Under the pieces are notes generated by a model that made no database searches, had not been told where the DNA came from, and worked only from the letters and a program-made list of their open reading frames with translations. Position numbers and translations under genes: made by a program. 64,000 nt of DNA from CAVTPD01 sp963736575 (GTDB taxonomy: Bacteria > Bacteroidota > Bacteroidia > Cytophagales > JAAEPT01), in NCBI GenBank assembly GCA_963736575.1, contig CAVTPD010000003.1, positions 124,001-188,000 on the forward strand, read 5' to 3'. Positions 17,519 to 27,059 of this stretch are shown piece by piece (the stretch's first letter is position 1; the number at the start of each line of letters is the position of its first letter).

Positions 17519-17549
17519 TTGATTACACAACTTTTTTAAAGTATCTTTG
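17519..17549 (+). promoter_or_regulatory. Promoter of the OmpA/PD40 gene
   Basis: TTG at 17519-17521, a 20-base spacer, and TATCTTTG at 17542-17549, an exact TAnnTTTG match. The start codon is 32 bases further on. Confidence 0.65.
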
Positions 17550-17581
17550 AACGTTTTTCACTTTCACTGAAATCATTACTT

Positions 17582-19654
17582 ATGAAATTTGTATATAGTT
17601 TAACACTATTGCTATGCCTTTTTGTGTTTTCAACATATGGACAAGAAAATGTTCCTTTTGAAAAAGATTTTTTCAAAGGTCGAAAAAAAGAACTTAAAAC
17701 AGCTTTAAAAGAGTTTAAAAAAGGAGAACATCTTTTTAATCATGGCATATCTCAATACAAAAATGCCACTAAACATTATTTAAAAGCTTATGAAATCAAT
17801 CCAGACAATGCTCTGTTAAACTACCGTTTGGGAGTTTGTTACATCACTACTATTCATAAGTTAGAGTCTGTTAAATATTTTGACAAAGCATACAAATTAG
17901 ACCCTAATGTGGCTCCTGATATTTTGTATGAACTAGCAGAATCCCACCATTTAAACGAAGATTGGGACTCCGCCATTAAATGGTATAGAAAATACGAAGA
18001 ATACATTACGGAGAACAAAAAGAAGTTTCCTAACGATTTTGTAGAGACTGCTTATAAAAGATGTGAAAAGAAAATTTACGAATGTAAAAACGGTATAGAA
18101 TTTTCTAAAAATCCAGTACCCCTTCGTTTAGAAAACATAAGTGAAATAAACACTGAATACAATGAATTTTGCCCATTGCTTACAGCTGATGAACAAACCA
18201 TGTATTTCACTTCTAAAAGACCTGGCTCTACCGGTATAACCATTGCTGCAGAAGACGGTGACCATTACGAACCGGAGTTTAGAGAAGATATTTATAGAAC
18301 CGAAAAACAAGCTGATGGAACTTGGGGAAAACCAGAAAAATTAAAACACCCTTTAAATACCACAGGGCAAGATGCTACGGTTTATATTTCGCCAGATGGA
18401 CAAAAAATGATTGTATACAATTCTGACCACGGCGGTTCTTTATATACAACTGAATTAGATGGAAAAAACTGGTCTTCGCCTAAAAGATTGGATTCACACA
18501 TCATTTCTGAATACCACGAGTCTTCTGCTGCTTATTCTTTAGATCAAAAGACTATCTATTTTGTTAGTGACCGACCAGGTGGAACAGGTGGTTATGATTA
18601 TTTAAACGCAGACGGTCATTACACGCACGACATTTATTACGCAAAATACAGCGATGAAAAAGGAAAATGGGGTAACCCAATAAACATTGGTGCACCTATA
18701 AATACAGAATTTAATGAGCGTGCAGTATTCCTTCACCCAGACGGAAAGACTTTATACTTCAGTTCAGACGGTCATAACTCTATGGGTGGTTTCGATATTT
18801 TTAAAACGGAATTTGTAGACAGTGCTTGGACAACACCGGTTAACTTAGGTTACCCAGTAAACGGACCAGACCACGATATTTATTTCTTTTTAAATGCTTC
18901 TGGAACTAGAGGATATTACTCTTCTCAACACCCAGACACAAAAGGAGAGATTGATATTTATGCTATAAATTTCTTATCTAACGAAGAAGGCGCAGACAGC
19001 ACCAATGAATTAGCCGTTTCAGAACAAAAGAAAACAACTATACTACAAGGTAAAATCACAGACGACGCTAGTGATTCTCCTATAAAAGCAAAAATTGAAA
19101 TTACAGACAATGATTCTCATAAAGTATTGTTTGTATCTAACTCCAATTCTGAATCTGGTGAATTTTTAGTGTCATTACCTAGTGGTGGCCATTATGGTAT
19201 TGCTGTGGAAGCAGATGGGTATTTATTTCATTCTGAAAACTTTGACATAGACGATAGCGCTGCCTATTCAGAAATAGAAAAGAATATTGCGTTACACAAA
19301 TTAGACGTAGGTAAGAAAATGGTACTTAAAAACATCTTCTTTGAATCTAAATCAACTACTCTTACTAAAGAATCTGTTCCTGAATTGAACCGTTTAGCAA
19401 AAGTCTTAACTGACAATCCGGAAATGGAAATTGAAATTGGTGGACATACCGACGATACTGGAGAAGCTAAATTCAACCAAAATCTTTCTGAAAAAAGAGC
19501 GCAAGCTGTTGCTGATTATTTAATTAAAAATGGAATCAAAAAAGACCGTTTAGTAGTTAAAGGTTATGGCGAAACAGACCCTAAATTTGACAATAAAACA
19601 GAAGACGGGAAAGCGCACAATAGAAGAACTGAATTTAAAATCCTAAAAAAATAA
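17582..19654 (+). CDS. OmpA-family outer-membrane protein with TPR and PD40 repeats
   Basis: 690 aa. Signal peptide at 1-20 (ends FSTYGQ). TPR-like helices fill about 30-165, followed by a WD40-like PD40 propeller at about 180-465 (FTSKRPGSTG, YFVSDRPGGTGGYD, YFSSDGHNSMGGFDIF). A carboxypeptidase-regulatory-like beta domain lies at about 485-570. The C-terminal OmpA peptidoglycan-binding domain spans about 580-690, with IGGHTDDTGEAKFN, LSEKRAQAVADYL and GYGETDPKFDN. This architecture is typical of Bacteroidota envelope proteins, some of them linked to T9SS or gliding. It likely tethers an outer-membrane complex to the cell wall. The Nudix gene follows after 9 bases. Confidence 0.92.
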   Translation: MKFVYSLTLLLCLFVFSTYGQENVPFEKDFFKGRKKELKTALKEFKKGEHLFNHGISQYKNATKHYLKAYEINPDNALLNYRLGVCYITTIHKLESVKYFDKAYKLDPNVAPDILYELAESHHLNEDWDSAIKWYRKYEEYITENKKKFPNDFVETAYKRCEKKIYECKNGIEFSKNPVPLRLENISEINTEYNEFCPLLTADEQTMYFTSKRPGSTGITIAAEDGDHYEPEFREDIYRTEKQADGTWGKPEKLKHPLNTTGQDATVYISPDGQKMIVYNSDHGGSLYTTELDGKNWSSPKRLDSHIISEYHESSAAYSLDQKTIYFVSDRPGGTGGYDYLNADGHYTHDIYYAKYSDEKGKWGNPINIGAPINTEFNERAVFLHPDGKTLYFSSDGHNSMGGFDIFKTEFVDSAWTTPVNLGYPVNGPDHDIYFFLNASGTRGYYSSQHPDTKGEIDIYAINFLSNEEGADSTNELAVSEQKKTTILQGKITDDASDSPIKAKIEITDNDSHKVLFVSNSNSESGEFLVSLPSGGHYGIAVEADGYLFHSENFDIDDSAAYSEIEKNIALHKLDVGKKMVLKNIFFESKSTTLTKESVPELNRLAKVLTDNPEMEIEIGGHTDDTGEAKFNQNLSEKRAQAVADYLIKNGIKKDRLVVKGYGETDPKFDNKTEDGKAHNRRTEFKILKK

Positions 19655-19663
19655 GCCTATAGA

Positions 19664-20305
19664 ATGAGTAAGAAAGAAGATTCTTTATTAGAAGCGCTTT
19701 TTATAAAACTTAAAAAGCCTTTATCCGAAAGGTATTTTCGGGAAGAATTTTCTCCGCTCAATTATGAAAACAGGCTTAAAGCCCTTCAGGAAAATAAAAA
19801 CCCTAAGTTAAGTGCCGTTCTCATTCTTATTTATGATAAGGAAGGGGAATGGCACTTTCCTTTAATGAGGAGGTCTGATTATGGGCCACACAAAGGGCAA
19901 ATTAGTTTACCTGGTGGCAAGAAAGAAAACAGCGACCACAACTTACAAGAAACTGCTTTAAGAGAAACAAATGAAGAATTGGGAATTGACCTTAATCAAG
20001 TAAAAGTAATTGGTCAATTAAATGATGTTTACATCCCCCCTTCTAAATTTTTAGTTACGCCGTTTGTTGGCATTTTTCAGAATACCAGCATTGTATTTAA
20101 TCCTAGTGAGGATGAAGTTCAGGAATTAATAGAAGTTCCCCTTTCTAGTCTTTTAACAGAGAAGAACTTTAAACAAGGAAGTGTACCTATTGCCCCTAAC
20201 TTAAACGTTAAAACTAAATACTTCCATTTAAAAAACCATATTGTTTGGGGAGCAACGGCTATAATTCTAAATGAATTTAAGCAAATTATTCAGGACGATC
20301 TTTAA
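19664..20305 (+). CDS. Nudix hydrolase, CoA pyrophosphatase-like (NudL/NUDT7 type)
   Basis: 213 aa. The Nudix box is ALRETNEELGI in the catalytic helix, preceded by LPGGK. The additional upstream motif LMRRSDYGPHKGQISLPGG matches the UPF0035 signature of the CoA-diphosphatase subgroup, which cleaves CoA to 3',5'-ADP and phosphopantetheine. In this subgroup the first Glu of the canonical box is replaced by Asp, as seen here (ENSD). Convergent with the leucine-rich-repeat gene, sharing 4 bases. Confidence 0.88.
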   Translation: MSKKEDSLLEALFIKLKKPLSERYFREEFSPLNYENRLKALQENKNPKLSAVLILIYDKEGEWHFPLMRRSDYGPHKGQISLPGGKKENSDHNLQETALRETNEELGIDLNQVKVIGQLNDVYIPPSKFLVTPFVGIFQNTSIVFNPSEDEVQELIEVPLSSLLTEKNFKQGSVPIAPNLNVKTKYFHLKNHIVWGATAIILNEFKQIIQDDL

Positions 20306-21870
20306 TAATACGTAATTTGGCATCTAGGATATTCTTTTTTAAAACGCTGAATATCTGCTTTTGTAAAATCCGTATGCACCGCCTTGAATTCTCTTATACC
20401 AGTCATTTTCATCAAGGGGCTTATATCTGAAATTTTAGTTGTGCTGCAATAAAAATATTGAATGTTTCTGAAATTGTTTAAAGCCGAAAAATCATCTATT
20501 TTATTGCCCGAAATATTTAAAGAAACTAAATAAACATGCTGCTTAATGGGGTCTAAAGAGGTGATTTTTGTATAACCACAATCTAGGTAGGCAATTCTTC
20601 TTAAGTTGGTAATTGGCTCTAATGAGGGCACAGATGTATTAAAAATATCTAAGCGTATCATTTCAAACTTATTTCTAATGAAGGTAATATCTTCAATATC
20701 TTTGTTTTTAGAAATGTCTAGCTCTTGTAATTTGTTCATATTACGCAATGGTGTAACATCGTGCAATTCATTATTAGAGCCTAAGGTCAATTTCTCCATA
20801 TTCACTAAGCTAATTAAGGCGTCTACAGAGTCAATCATATTATTACTTAAGTACAATTCTCTTAAAGCTGTTGACTTTTTTAAGGAATTCACTTCTGTTA
20901 TCTGGTTGTCATTTGCATACAAAATCTCTAATTTTTCAAACCCATCTATTCCTTTTAAAGAGGTTAATTGATTTTCAGAAACGTCTAATTCAATAAGTTT
21001 TGAGCAGTTTTTAAGAAAATCTAATGAGTTTAATCCCGTTTTTCTAAGGTTTAATTTCTTTAAATTTTTCAGGTTTTTAAAAGGTTCGAAAGAAGATATT
21101 GTTTCACCGTTAAAATCCAGTTCATCTACACTTTTAATAAAATTAAGTCGGTAAGTAGAAGGTACCGGATCTAACTTAAAACGTCTAATAAACACTTTTT
21201 TCCAGGAAGAGTCCATAGAAACCCAGAATTCATTAATGTCTGAAATAGGCAAAAAAAACGGTTCTTCTTTATAATGGTTTATTTCTTCAATCTGAAATTT
21301 GCTGAATTCTCCATACATCTGCTCTACATAAATGTAGAAATCTTGTACGGCTTCAATTTCGTGTTTTTGTTTAAATAGAGAATCTCTAGGTGCTTCTTCT
21401 GTGCCAATTGCGAGTACAGAATCCGACATCCAAACAATTTTTTTAAGAACCCTTACTTTTATCTGGTAAGAGTTTCGTTCGGCATTTATATAAATACCGT
21501 CTACTTTAAACTTGTTAAAATCGAATTCAATTGACTTTTCTAATGTAGAACCTTCCCAATACTTCATGTATTTGTACATTGGGATTTGGGCAGAATCGGC
21601 TTTTGCTTCTTCCGAAAGTTCTACCAAGTCGTTCGGAACAACTACAGTAACTTTATAAAAAAGGTCTTTTAATGATTTTTTAGCTTTTAAGTCTTCCTGT
21701 TTAGGGGCTTTGGAATCACCAACCACATTCATGTCTTTGGCAAAAGTAGACAGAATTTCTTGAGCTTTAGTTTTGGCCAATGCTTCGTCTATAAAAATTG
21801 GTTTTTGGGCTAATACAGAAAAACAAAATGCATTAGCAAGAAGCAATAATAAAGCAGTTTTTAAATTCAT
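20302..21870 (-). CDS. Secreted leucine-rich-repeat protein
   Basis: 522 aa. Signal peptide at 1-21 (ends FSVLAQ). Residues 25-245 are a unique alpha/beta region. From about residue 250 there are at least nine 21-23-residue repeats of the internalin/LRR_4 type (LKKLNLRKTGLNSLDFLK, LIELDVSENQLTSLKGI, LREYLSNN-like). These form a curved protein-binding surface. No C-terminal anchor or T9SS tail is seen. It follows the stand-alone sorting-domain protein by 9 bases, so the two are co-transcribed. A role in surface or periplasmic protein binding is inference. Confidence 0.85.
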   Translation of the reverse strand: MNLKTALLLLLANAFCFSVLAQKPIFIDEALAKTKAQEILSTFAKDMNVVGDSKAPKQEDLKAKKSLKDLFYKVTVVVPNDLVELSEEAKADSAQIPMYKYMKYWEGSTLEKSIEFDFNKFKVDGIYINAERNSYQIKVRVLKKIVWMSDSVLAIGTEEAPRDSLFKQKHEIEAVQDFYIYVEQMYGEFSKFQIEEINHYKEEPFFLPISDINEFWVSMDSSWKKVFIRRFKLDPVPSTYRLNFIKSVDELDFNGETISSFEPFKNLKNLKKLNLRKTGLNSLDFLKNCSKLIELDVSENQLTSLKGIDGFEKLEILYANDNQITEVNSLKKSTALRELYLSNNMIDSVDALISLVNMEKLTLGSNNELHDVTPLRNMNKLQELDISKNKDIEDITFIRNKFEMIRLDIFNTSVPSLEPITNLRRIAYLDCGYTKITSLDPIKQHVYLVSLNISGNKIDDFSALNNFRNIQYFYCSTTKISDISPLMKMTGIREFKAVHTDFTKADIQRFKKEYPRCQITYY

Positions 21871-21879
21871 AGCTGCAAG

Positions 21880-22197
21880 TTACTTTTTAGTAACTCTGTA
21901 TACAAACAATTCATTATTCACATCTATCTTTAAGATGTACATGCCCGGCTTTAACTCTTCGTTTATAGTAAAATCGTTTTCTGTAATAAAATACGCTTGT
22001 ACCACTTGCCCATATTCATTTTCTAGAACAATAGTTTTTGCCCCTTCTGGTAAATCATTTAAATGTAACTCTTTAGAAAAAGGGTTAGGTGCAACTTTTA
22101 TGCTTGTGTTTTGATTTCCGAAACCAAATGTGCTTAAAGAAAACAAAAGCAAAGCAACCAAAACGGTATTTATACGATTGAAAACAGTGAATTCCAT
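21880..22197 (-). CDS. Stand-alone T9SS type A sorting-domain-like protein
   Basis: 105 aa. Signal peptide at about 1-27 (VLVALLLFSLSTFGFG). The rest is essentially a C-terminal domain of the Por secretion system type: IKVAPNPFSKELHLNDLP, then IVLENEYGQVVQAY, and the ending LKPGMYILKI with FVYRVTKK. This 75-80-residue module normally sits at the end of large secreted proteins and is cleaved during surface attachment. Here there is no cargo. The gene precedes a secreted LRR gene by 9 bases and follows a 70-residue hypothetical gene by 50. It may be a decoy, a carrier, or a degenerate remnant. Confidence 0.75.
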   Translation of the reverse strand: MEFTVFNRINTVLVALLLFSLSTFGFGNQNTSIKVAPNPFSKELHLNDLPEGAKTIVLENEYGQVVQAYFITENDFTINEELKPGMYILKIDVNNELFVYRVTKK

Positions 22198-22247
22198 TCT
22201 AAAAATTACTGAAAAAATCTTTTACTTCAAAAACATCTAGTAAAAAC

Positions 22248-22460
22248 CTATAAAAGTATATTATTCTTATAATCAGCTTCTTTTGTAACTATATCGGTAA
22301 TAATAACTAAATGATGGTCTGAAAAAGTCTCGAAACACCAATCTTTCAACAATTCAAGTTCATGTTTATCTAATCTTTTCATTGCCTTCTCCAACTCTCT
22401 TCTAAAAATCTCTGGGTAATGACTAACCTTCATTAAGATTTGTTTTTTGTATTCTAACAT
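22248..22460 (-). CDS. Small hypothetical protein
   Basis: 70 aa with no signal peptide. Two predicted helices (residues 1-32 and 33-45) carry many Lys/Glu residues (FRRELEKAMKRLDKHELELLKDW), followed by a hydrophobic strand LVIITDIV. I do not recognise it. It is the first open frame of the minus-strand run leading to the sorting-domain and LRR genes, 50 bases upstream of the former. Confidence 0.55.
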   Translation of the reverse strand: MLEYKKQILMKVSHYPEIFRRELEKAMKRLDKHELELLKDWCFETFSDHHLVIITDIVTKEADYKNNILL

Positions 22461-22539
22461 ATCAAATATCTTTATGAACCAACGGAATTTATTTACGACT
22501 TTTAACCGGTAAGGTTCTGTAGTCTTAATAAATTCCTTT

Positions 22540-22547
22540 TAATTTTG
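22540..22547 (+). promoter_or_regulatory. -7 element for batD
   Basis: TAATTTTG, an exact TAnnTTTG match, ending 10 bases before the ATG of batD. No TTTG was found at the -33 distance. The 5' leader would be only about 5 bases. Confidence 0.45.
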
Positions 22548-22557
22548 TGGTTGACTT

Positions 22558-24021
22558 ATGAGAATAAGTGACAATAATATTGCCAAAATTCTATTTCCTC
22601 TCCTGTTCATACTTTCTAATTATGTTCAGGCACAAGAATATAAGGTAAAATACGGTAATACTCAAATTCCTAAAAACCAATATTTTAAGATTACATTAGA
22701 ATCTTCTTCGGGTGAAATAGAAAACTATTCTTCTTTTCCTGAAATAGAAGGTTTTGAAAAATCTGGGATTTCCTCTAGTTCATCCATTAGTATTATTAAT
22801 GGATCCATGAGTTCAACGCATTCAATTATTCAAAATTACAAACCCACCAGAGAGGGTAATTTTAAGCTTTCGCCTTTTAAAATGAAAGCAAATGACAAAA
22901 TTATAGAAGCCAACGGCACTATGATTAGAGTTGTGGCCCCACAACAGCAAGCCCGTAGAAGAAATCCTTTTGATGTATTTGATGATCCTTATGGCAATAA
23001 TCAACCACAGGAATTTATAGACATTAAAGACAATGCCTTTTACCGTGTGTATTCAGACAAAAAAGAAGTTTACCGTGGCGAAGGATTTACACTTACAGCT
23101 GCCTTATACATTCCTTTAGATCAAAGAGAGTTGTTTGCTGCCCCACAAGATTTAGGTTTGCAAATTCAAAATATTGCTAAAGAAATAGCTCCAAATTACT
23201 GTTGGGAAGAAGATTTTATTATTAAAGATATTGTTCCTGAAGTAGTAGAGATTAAAGGAGAACGCGTTGTAAAATATATTTTAAGTCAATCTGTCTTTTA
23301 CCCGTATAAGGTAGAAAACGTTAAAATACCTTCTTCAAGTCTTAAAATGATTAAGTACAAAATAGCCAAACAAAGAAGCTTTTTTGGTACCAACGCTAAA
23401 GCAACCGATAAAAAACTATACTCAAGCGGATTTACGATAAAAGTTAAAGATTTACCAGAACACCCACTTAAAGAAAAAGTTTCGGTGGGTAATTTTAAAT
23501 TAGGCGAAAATGCCAACAAAGATCAATTAACAACGGATGAAAGTCTTCAGTACATTTTTAAAATTTTTGGTGAAGGGAATATTAATTCCATCAACCCTCC
23601 AGAAATTGATAAAAACAACGGCTTAAACGTCTTCCCGCCAAACACCAACCAAAGCATAAATAGAGGAAACGGAAGAGTTACGGGTGAAAAAATGTTTGAA
23701 TACAGCATTTTACCAAAAGAACCCGGAGACTATAACTTTAAGGATGTGTTTCAGTGGATTTATTTTAACCCAGTAAAAGAGAAATACGACACCTTAAAAT
23801 CTTCGGTAGAAATTAAAGTTACAGGCGAAAGCAAAAGAAACATAGCTATTGAATCGAACGATTTAGGTGATTTCTATAACAAAATTGAAGGCGCAGATAA
23901 TAAATTAAAAAAGGTCAATCGCATAGAAAACCTTAAATTTGCAGGAAATGCAATTGCAGCGCTATCGGTTTTACTGATTGGCTTTGTGATTTACCGACAC
24001 AAAAAACGACTTAATGGATAA
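22558..24021 (+). CDS. batD: BatD family protein
   Basis: 487 aa. Signal peptide at about 1-25 (ends VQAQEYKV). A long beta-rich periplasmic region follows (the BatD domain; FEKSGISSSSSISIINGSMS near 63-85 and a proline/glutamine-rich linker near 128). One C-terminal membrane helix lies at about 460-480, followed by HKKRLNG. BatD belongs to the Bat (Bacteroides aerotolerance) set with MoxR and VWA proteins, none of which is next to it here. The stop overlaps the aroC start by 8 bases. Confidence 0.85.
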   Translation: MRISDNNIAKILFPLLFILSNYVQAQEYKVKYGNTQIPKNQYFKITLESSSGEIENYSSFPEIEGFEKSGISSSSSISIINGSMSSTHSIIQNYKPTREGNFKLSPFKMKANDKIIEANGTMIRVVAPQQQARRRNPFDVFDDPYGNNQPQEFIDIKDNAFYRVYSDKKEVYRGEGFTLTAALYIPLDQRELFAAPQDLGLQIQNIAKEIAPNYCWEEDFIIKDIVPEVVEIKGERVVKYILSQSVFYPYKVENVKIPSSSLKMIKYKIAKQRSFFGTNAKATDKKLYSSGFTIKVKDLPEHPLKEKVSVGNFKLGENANKDQLTTDESLQYIFKIFGEGNINSINPPEIDKNNGLNVFPPNTNQSINRGNGRVTGEKMFEYSILPKEPGDYNFKDVFQWIYFNPVKEKYDTLKSSVEIKVTGESKRNIAIESNDLGDFYNKIEGADNKLKKVNRIENLKFAGNAIAALSVLLIGFVIYRHKKRLNG

Positions 24022-25093
24022 TTCTTACGGTTCAATTTTCAAAATCACCACATTTGGTGAATCCCACGGAAAAGGTATTGGTGTAACAATAGATGGCTGT
24101 CCGGCCGGAATAGAAATAGACGAGGCTTTTATTCAAGCTGAACTTACGCGTAGAAAACCAGGGCAATCTAAGATTGTAACGCAGCGTAAAGAAGCCGATG
24201 AGATGCAAATCCTATCGGGAGTATTTGAAGGAAAATCTACCGGAACCCCAATCATGATTGTAATTTTCAATCAAGACCAGAAAAGCAAAGATTATTCACA
24301 TATAGCTACAAAATTTAGACCTTCACACGCCGACTATACGTACCAAGAAAAATACGGTGTAAGAGATTATAGAGGCGGTGGCAGAAGCTCGGCTAGAGAA
24401 ACGGCGGCACGTGTTGCAGCTGGTGCAGTAGCTAAATTAGCCTTACGGAAGTTAGGTATAGAATGTGTTTCTTATGTTTCACAAACAGGGAGTTTGAAAC
24501 TAGAAAAAAATTATACCGAACTCGATTTATCAAAAATAGACAGTAACGACGTACGTTGCCCAGATGCTGAAATGGCTGAAAAAATGTACGACCTAATTGA
24601 CGACACTAGAAAAAAACAAGATACTATTGGTGGTGTAATTACTGGCGTTATTACAGGTGTTCCTGTTGGTTTAGGCGAACCTGTTTTTGACAAACTTCAC
24701 GCAGAATTAGGCAAAGCCATGTTAAGTATTAATGCTGTAAAAGGTTTTGAATACGGGAGCGGTTTTGATGGCGTTGCTATGTATGGTTCTGAACACAACG
24801 ACGAATTTTACAAAGACGAAAACGGAAATGTAAAAACAAAAACCAATTATTCTGGCGGTATACAAGGTGGTATTTCTAACGGACAAGACATCTACTTTAA
24901 TGTAGCCTTTAAACCCGTTGCTACCATAATGAAAGACCAAGACAGCATAGATACGGATGGAAATGCTGTAACCGTTAGCGGAAAAGGAAGACATGACCCT
25001 TGTGTTTTACCAAGAGCGGTACCAATTGTAGATGCTATGTCTGCAATTGTTATATTAGACTTCTTTCTAAGAAACAAGTGCAAACAACTATGA
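24014..25093 (+). CDS. aroC: Chorismate synthase
   Basis: 359 aa, usual length. It removes phosphate from 5-enolpyruvylshikimate-3-phosphate using reduced FMN to give chorismate, the last common step to aromatic amino acids and folate. All family motifs are present: TFGESHGKGIGV near the N-terminus, RRKPGQSKIVTQRKE, the RDYRGGGRSSARETAARVAAGA segment (about 117), and near the C-terminus GKGRHDPCVLPRAVPIV. Overlaps batD upstream and the symporter gene downstream (ATGA). Confidence 0.98.
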   Translation: MDNSYGSIFKITTFGESHGKGIGVTIDGCPAGIEIDEAFIQAELTRRKPGQSKIVTQRKEADEMQILSGVFEGKSTGTPIMIVIFNQDQKSKDYSHIATKFRPSHADYTYQEKYGVRDYRGGGRSSARETAARVAAGAVAKLALRKLGIECVSYVSQTGSLKLEKNYTELDLSKIDSNDVRCPDAEMAEKMYDLIDDTRKKQDTIGGVITGVITGVPVGLGEPVFDKLHAELGKAMLSINAVKGFEYGSGFDGVAMYGSEHNDEFYKDENGNVKTKTNYSGGIQGGISNGQDIYFNVAFKPVATIMKDQDSIDTDGNAVTVSGKGRHDPCVLPRAVPIVDAMSAIVILDFFLRNKCKQL

Positions 25094-26367
25094 TACGCAA
25101 AATACCAACGTACATACAAATATTAATCGGAATGGCCCTTGGGATTACCTGGGGCTTTTTTGCACCCCTACTTGGTATTCCCGAAGACTTCACCATGAAG
25201 TTCATAAAACCCTTCGGTACTATTTTTATTAATCTTTTGAAGATGATTTCCATCCCTTTGGTTTTTGCTTCTTTAATTATTGGTATTACCGACTTAAATA
25301 GTATTCAGAAGTTGTCTTCAATGGGAAAAAAAACCATTGGTTTATACATGCTAACCACTCTTATTGCTTTAATTGTAGGTATATTATTGGTAAACATTTT
25401 TGAACCCGGTAAACTTTTTGATCCAGAAATAACCCAACAAATATTAGGTACAGCAGATGCCAATTTAAGCACCGATTTAACTGAAAAGATTAATTCTTCT
25501 AAAGGATCACCCCTACAGCCTTTAATAGATATTTTCCCTACTAACATTTTTTCAGCAGCTATGGATAATCAGAAAACACTTCAAGTAGTGTTTTTAGCCT
25601 TATTTATTGGTATTGTATGTATTCAGCTGCCTAAAGAAAAGACTTCTACATTTATCGGGTTTATAAACAACCTGAATAACATTGTTATTAAAATGATTGA
25701 ATACATTATGATTATTGCCCCAATTGGAGTATTCGCTCTTATTTCGGCTATTATCGTAGAAATCAATCAACCTTCTTTATTGTGGGCCTTATTCAAATAC
25801 AGCTTAACGGTTTTGGCGGGGTTATTAATCATGACCTTAGTGATTTACCCACTTATGCTGAAGATTTTCACCAACATGCCTTTAAAAAAATTCTACGAAG
25901 GCATTCGTCCAGCTCAATTATTAGCATTCAGTACCAGTTCAAGTTCGGCAACTTTACCACTCACCATGAAAAGGTGTGAAGAAAACTTAGGTATTCATAA
26001 AGATGTTTCTTCCTTTGTTTTGCCCATGGGAGCAACCATTAACATGGACGGAACCAGTTTATACCAAGCAGTAGCAGCGGTTTTTATAGCGCAAGTGGCA
26101 CAAATAGATCTAACCTTAATGGATCAAATTAAAATAATATTAACGGCATTATTGGCCTCTATAGGTACAGCAGGTGTGCCGGGTGTAGGTATTATTTTAT
26201 TAGCTATTGTACTAGAATCGGTAGGTTTACCCGTGGCATACATAGCATTAATATTAGCTCCAGACAGAATTTTAGACATGTGCCGAACAGCCGTAAATAT
26301 TACTGGCGACGCAACTGTAGCCACCATTGTAAATCAATCTTTAGACATTAAGAAAGCTGAAGATTAA
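25090..26367 (+). CDS. Dicarboxylate/amino acid:cation symporter (DAACS family, GltP-like)
   Basis: 425 aa membrane symporter that imports glutamate, aspartate or C4-dicarboxylates with Na+ or H+. There are about eight membrane segments plus re-entrant loops. The HP1 serine-rich loop is AFSTSSSSATLPLTM, followed by the TM7 motif ATINMDGTSLYQ, and HP2 contains GTAGVPGVG. The true start is the ATG whose ATGA overlaps the aroC stop (MIRKIPTYIQ). A longer frame reading back into aroC has no meaningful N-terminus. Confidence 0.93.
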   Translation: MIRKIPTYIQILIGMALGITWGFFAPLLGIPEDFTMKFIKPFGTIFINLLKMISIPLVFASLIIGITDLNSIQKLSSMGKKTIGLYMLTTLIALIVGILLVNIFEPGKLFDPEITQQILGTADANLSTDLTEKINSSKGSPLQPLIDIFPTNIFSAAMDNQKTLQVVFLALFIGIVCIQLPKEKTSTFIGFINNLNNIVIKMIEYIMIIAPIGVFALISAIIVEINQPSLLWALFKYSLTVLAGLLIMTLVIYPLMLKIFTNMPLKKFYEGIRPAQLLAFSTSSSSATLPLTMKRCEENLGIHKDVSSFVLPMGATINMDGTSLYQAVAAVFIAQVAQIDLTLMDQIKIILTALLASIGTAGVPGVGIILLAIVLESVGLPVAYIALILAPDRILDMCRTAVNITGDATVATIVNQSLDIKKAED

Positions 26368-26377
26368 TCACAATTGT

Positions 26378-26385
26378 TAACTTTG
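26378..26385 (+). promoter_or_regulatory. -7 element for the Nfu gene
   Basis: TAACTTTG, an exact TAnnTTTG match 32 bases before the ATG. No -33 TTTG is visible. It lies after the symporter stop, so the Nfu gene probably has its own transcript. Confidence 0.45.
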
Positions 26386-26417
26386 TGTTCCCACACGATT
26401 TATTGAAAATTTCAGAT

Positions 26418-26999
26418 ATGAAAAACGTAAATATTTATACCGAACAAAGTCCAAACCCGAACTCTATAAAATTTGTTTTAGACGTTCCTTTGGTTGATAA
26501 TATAAGTTTCGATTTCCCAGATAAAGAAAGTGCAAAGCTTGCCCCTCTTGCGCAAGGCTTATTCGAAGAGTTTGATTTTATTCAACGCATATTTATTGCC
26601 ACTAACTTTATTACGGTTACTAAAAACGAAGAAACCGATTGGTTTGAAGTAAATCCAAAAATCACTGCTTTTCTTAAAGAATGGTTTAATGCTGAAAAAC
26701 CTATTCTTCTAGAAGAAATTAAAAAAGAAGTGATTAAAGAAGATTTAAAAGCCCATAACGAGGAAACTGAAACGGAGGCTAAAATAAAATCTATTCTTAA
26801 CGATTATGTAAGACCAGCCGTAGAGTCAGATGGTGGTGCCATTAACTTCCATTCTTTCAACAACGGTGTTGTTAAAGTATTGTTACAGGGATCTTGTAGT
26901 GGATGTCCTTCTTCAACCATTACATTAAAATCTGGAATTGAAAATTTATTAACCCGTATGGTTCCCGAAGTAAAAGAAGTAGTAGCGGAAGGCGTTTAA
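26418..26999 (+). CDS. NifU/Nfu-family Fe-S cluster carrier
   Basis: 193 aa. The N-terminal Nfu_N domain begins NVNIYTEQSPNPNSIKFVL and spans about 1-95. The C-terminal NifU-like domain (about 115-193) carries the cluster-binding CSGCPSS (C160, C163). It delivers a [4Fe-4S] cluster to client enzymes. The start chosen is the ATG just before the conserved N-terminus; the frame extends 11 codons upstream through the -7 element, which is unlikely to be translated. A strong terminator follows. Confidence 0.92.
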   Translation: MKNVNIYTEQSPNPNSIKFVLDVPLVDNISFDFPDKESAKLAPLAQGLFEEFDFIQRIFIATNFITVTKNEETDWFEVNPKITAFLKEWFNAEKPILLEEIKKEVIKEDLKAHNEETETEAKIKSILNDYVRPAVESDGGAINFHSFNNGVVKVLLQGSCSGCPSSTITLKSGIENLLTRMVPEVKEVVAEGV

Positions 27000-27029
27000 C
27001 AACCAATAGAATTATTAGTTTATTTCACT

Positions 27030-27059
27030 AAAGAGAAGCCTAACAGCTTCTCTTTTTTT
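27030..27059 (+). terminator. Terminator after the Nfu gene
   Basis: Arms AAAGAGAAGC and GCTTCTCTTT, 6-base loop, followed by a T run. The arms are almost identical to those of the hairpin at 28273. Confidence 0.88.

Noticed and set aside
25000..25089. 30-codon N-terminal extension of the symporter reading frame inside aroC
   Set aside because: Lies wholly within the chorismate synthase gene in another frame, has no start context, and the residues do not resemble the family. The ATG in ATGA at the aroC stop gives the normal N-terminus.
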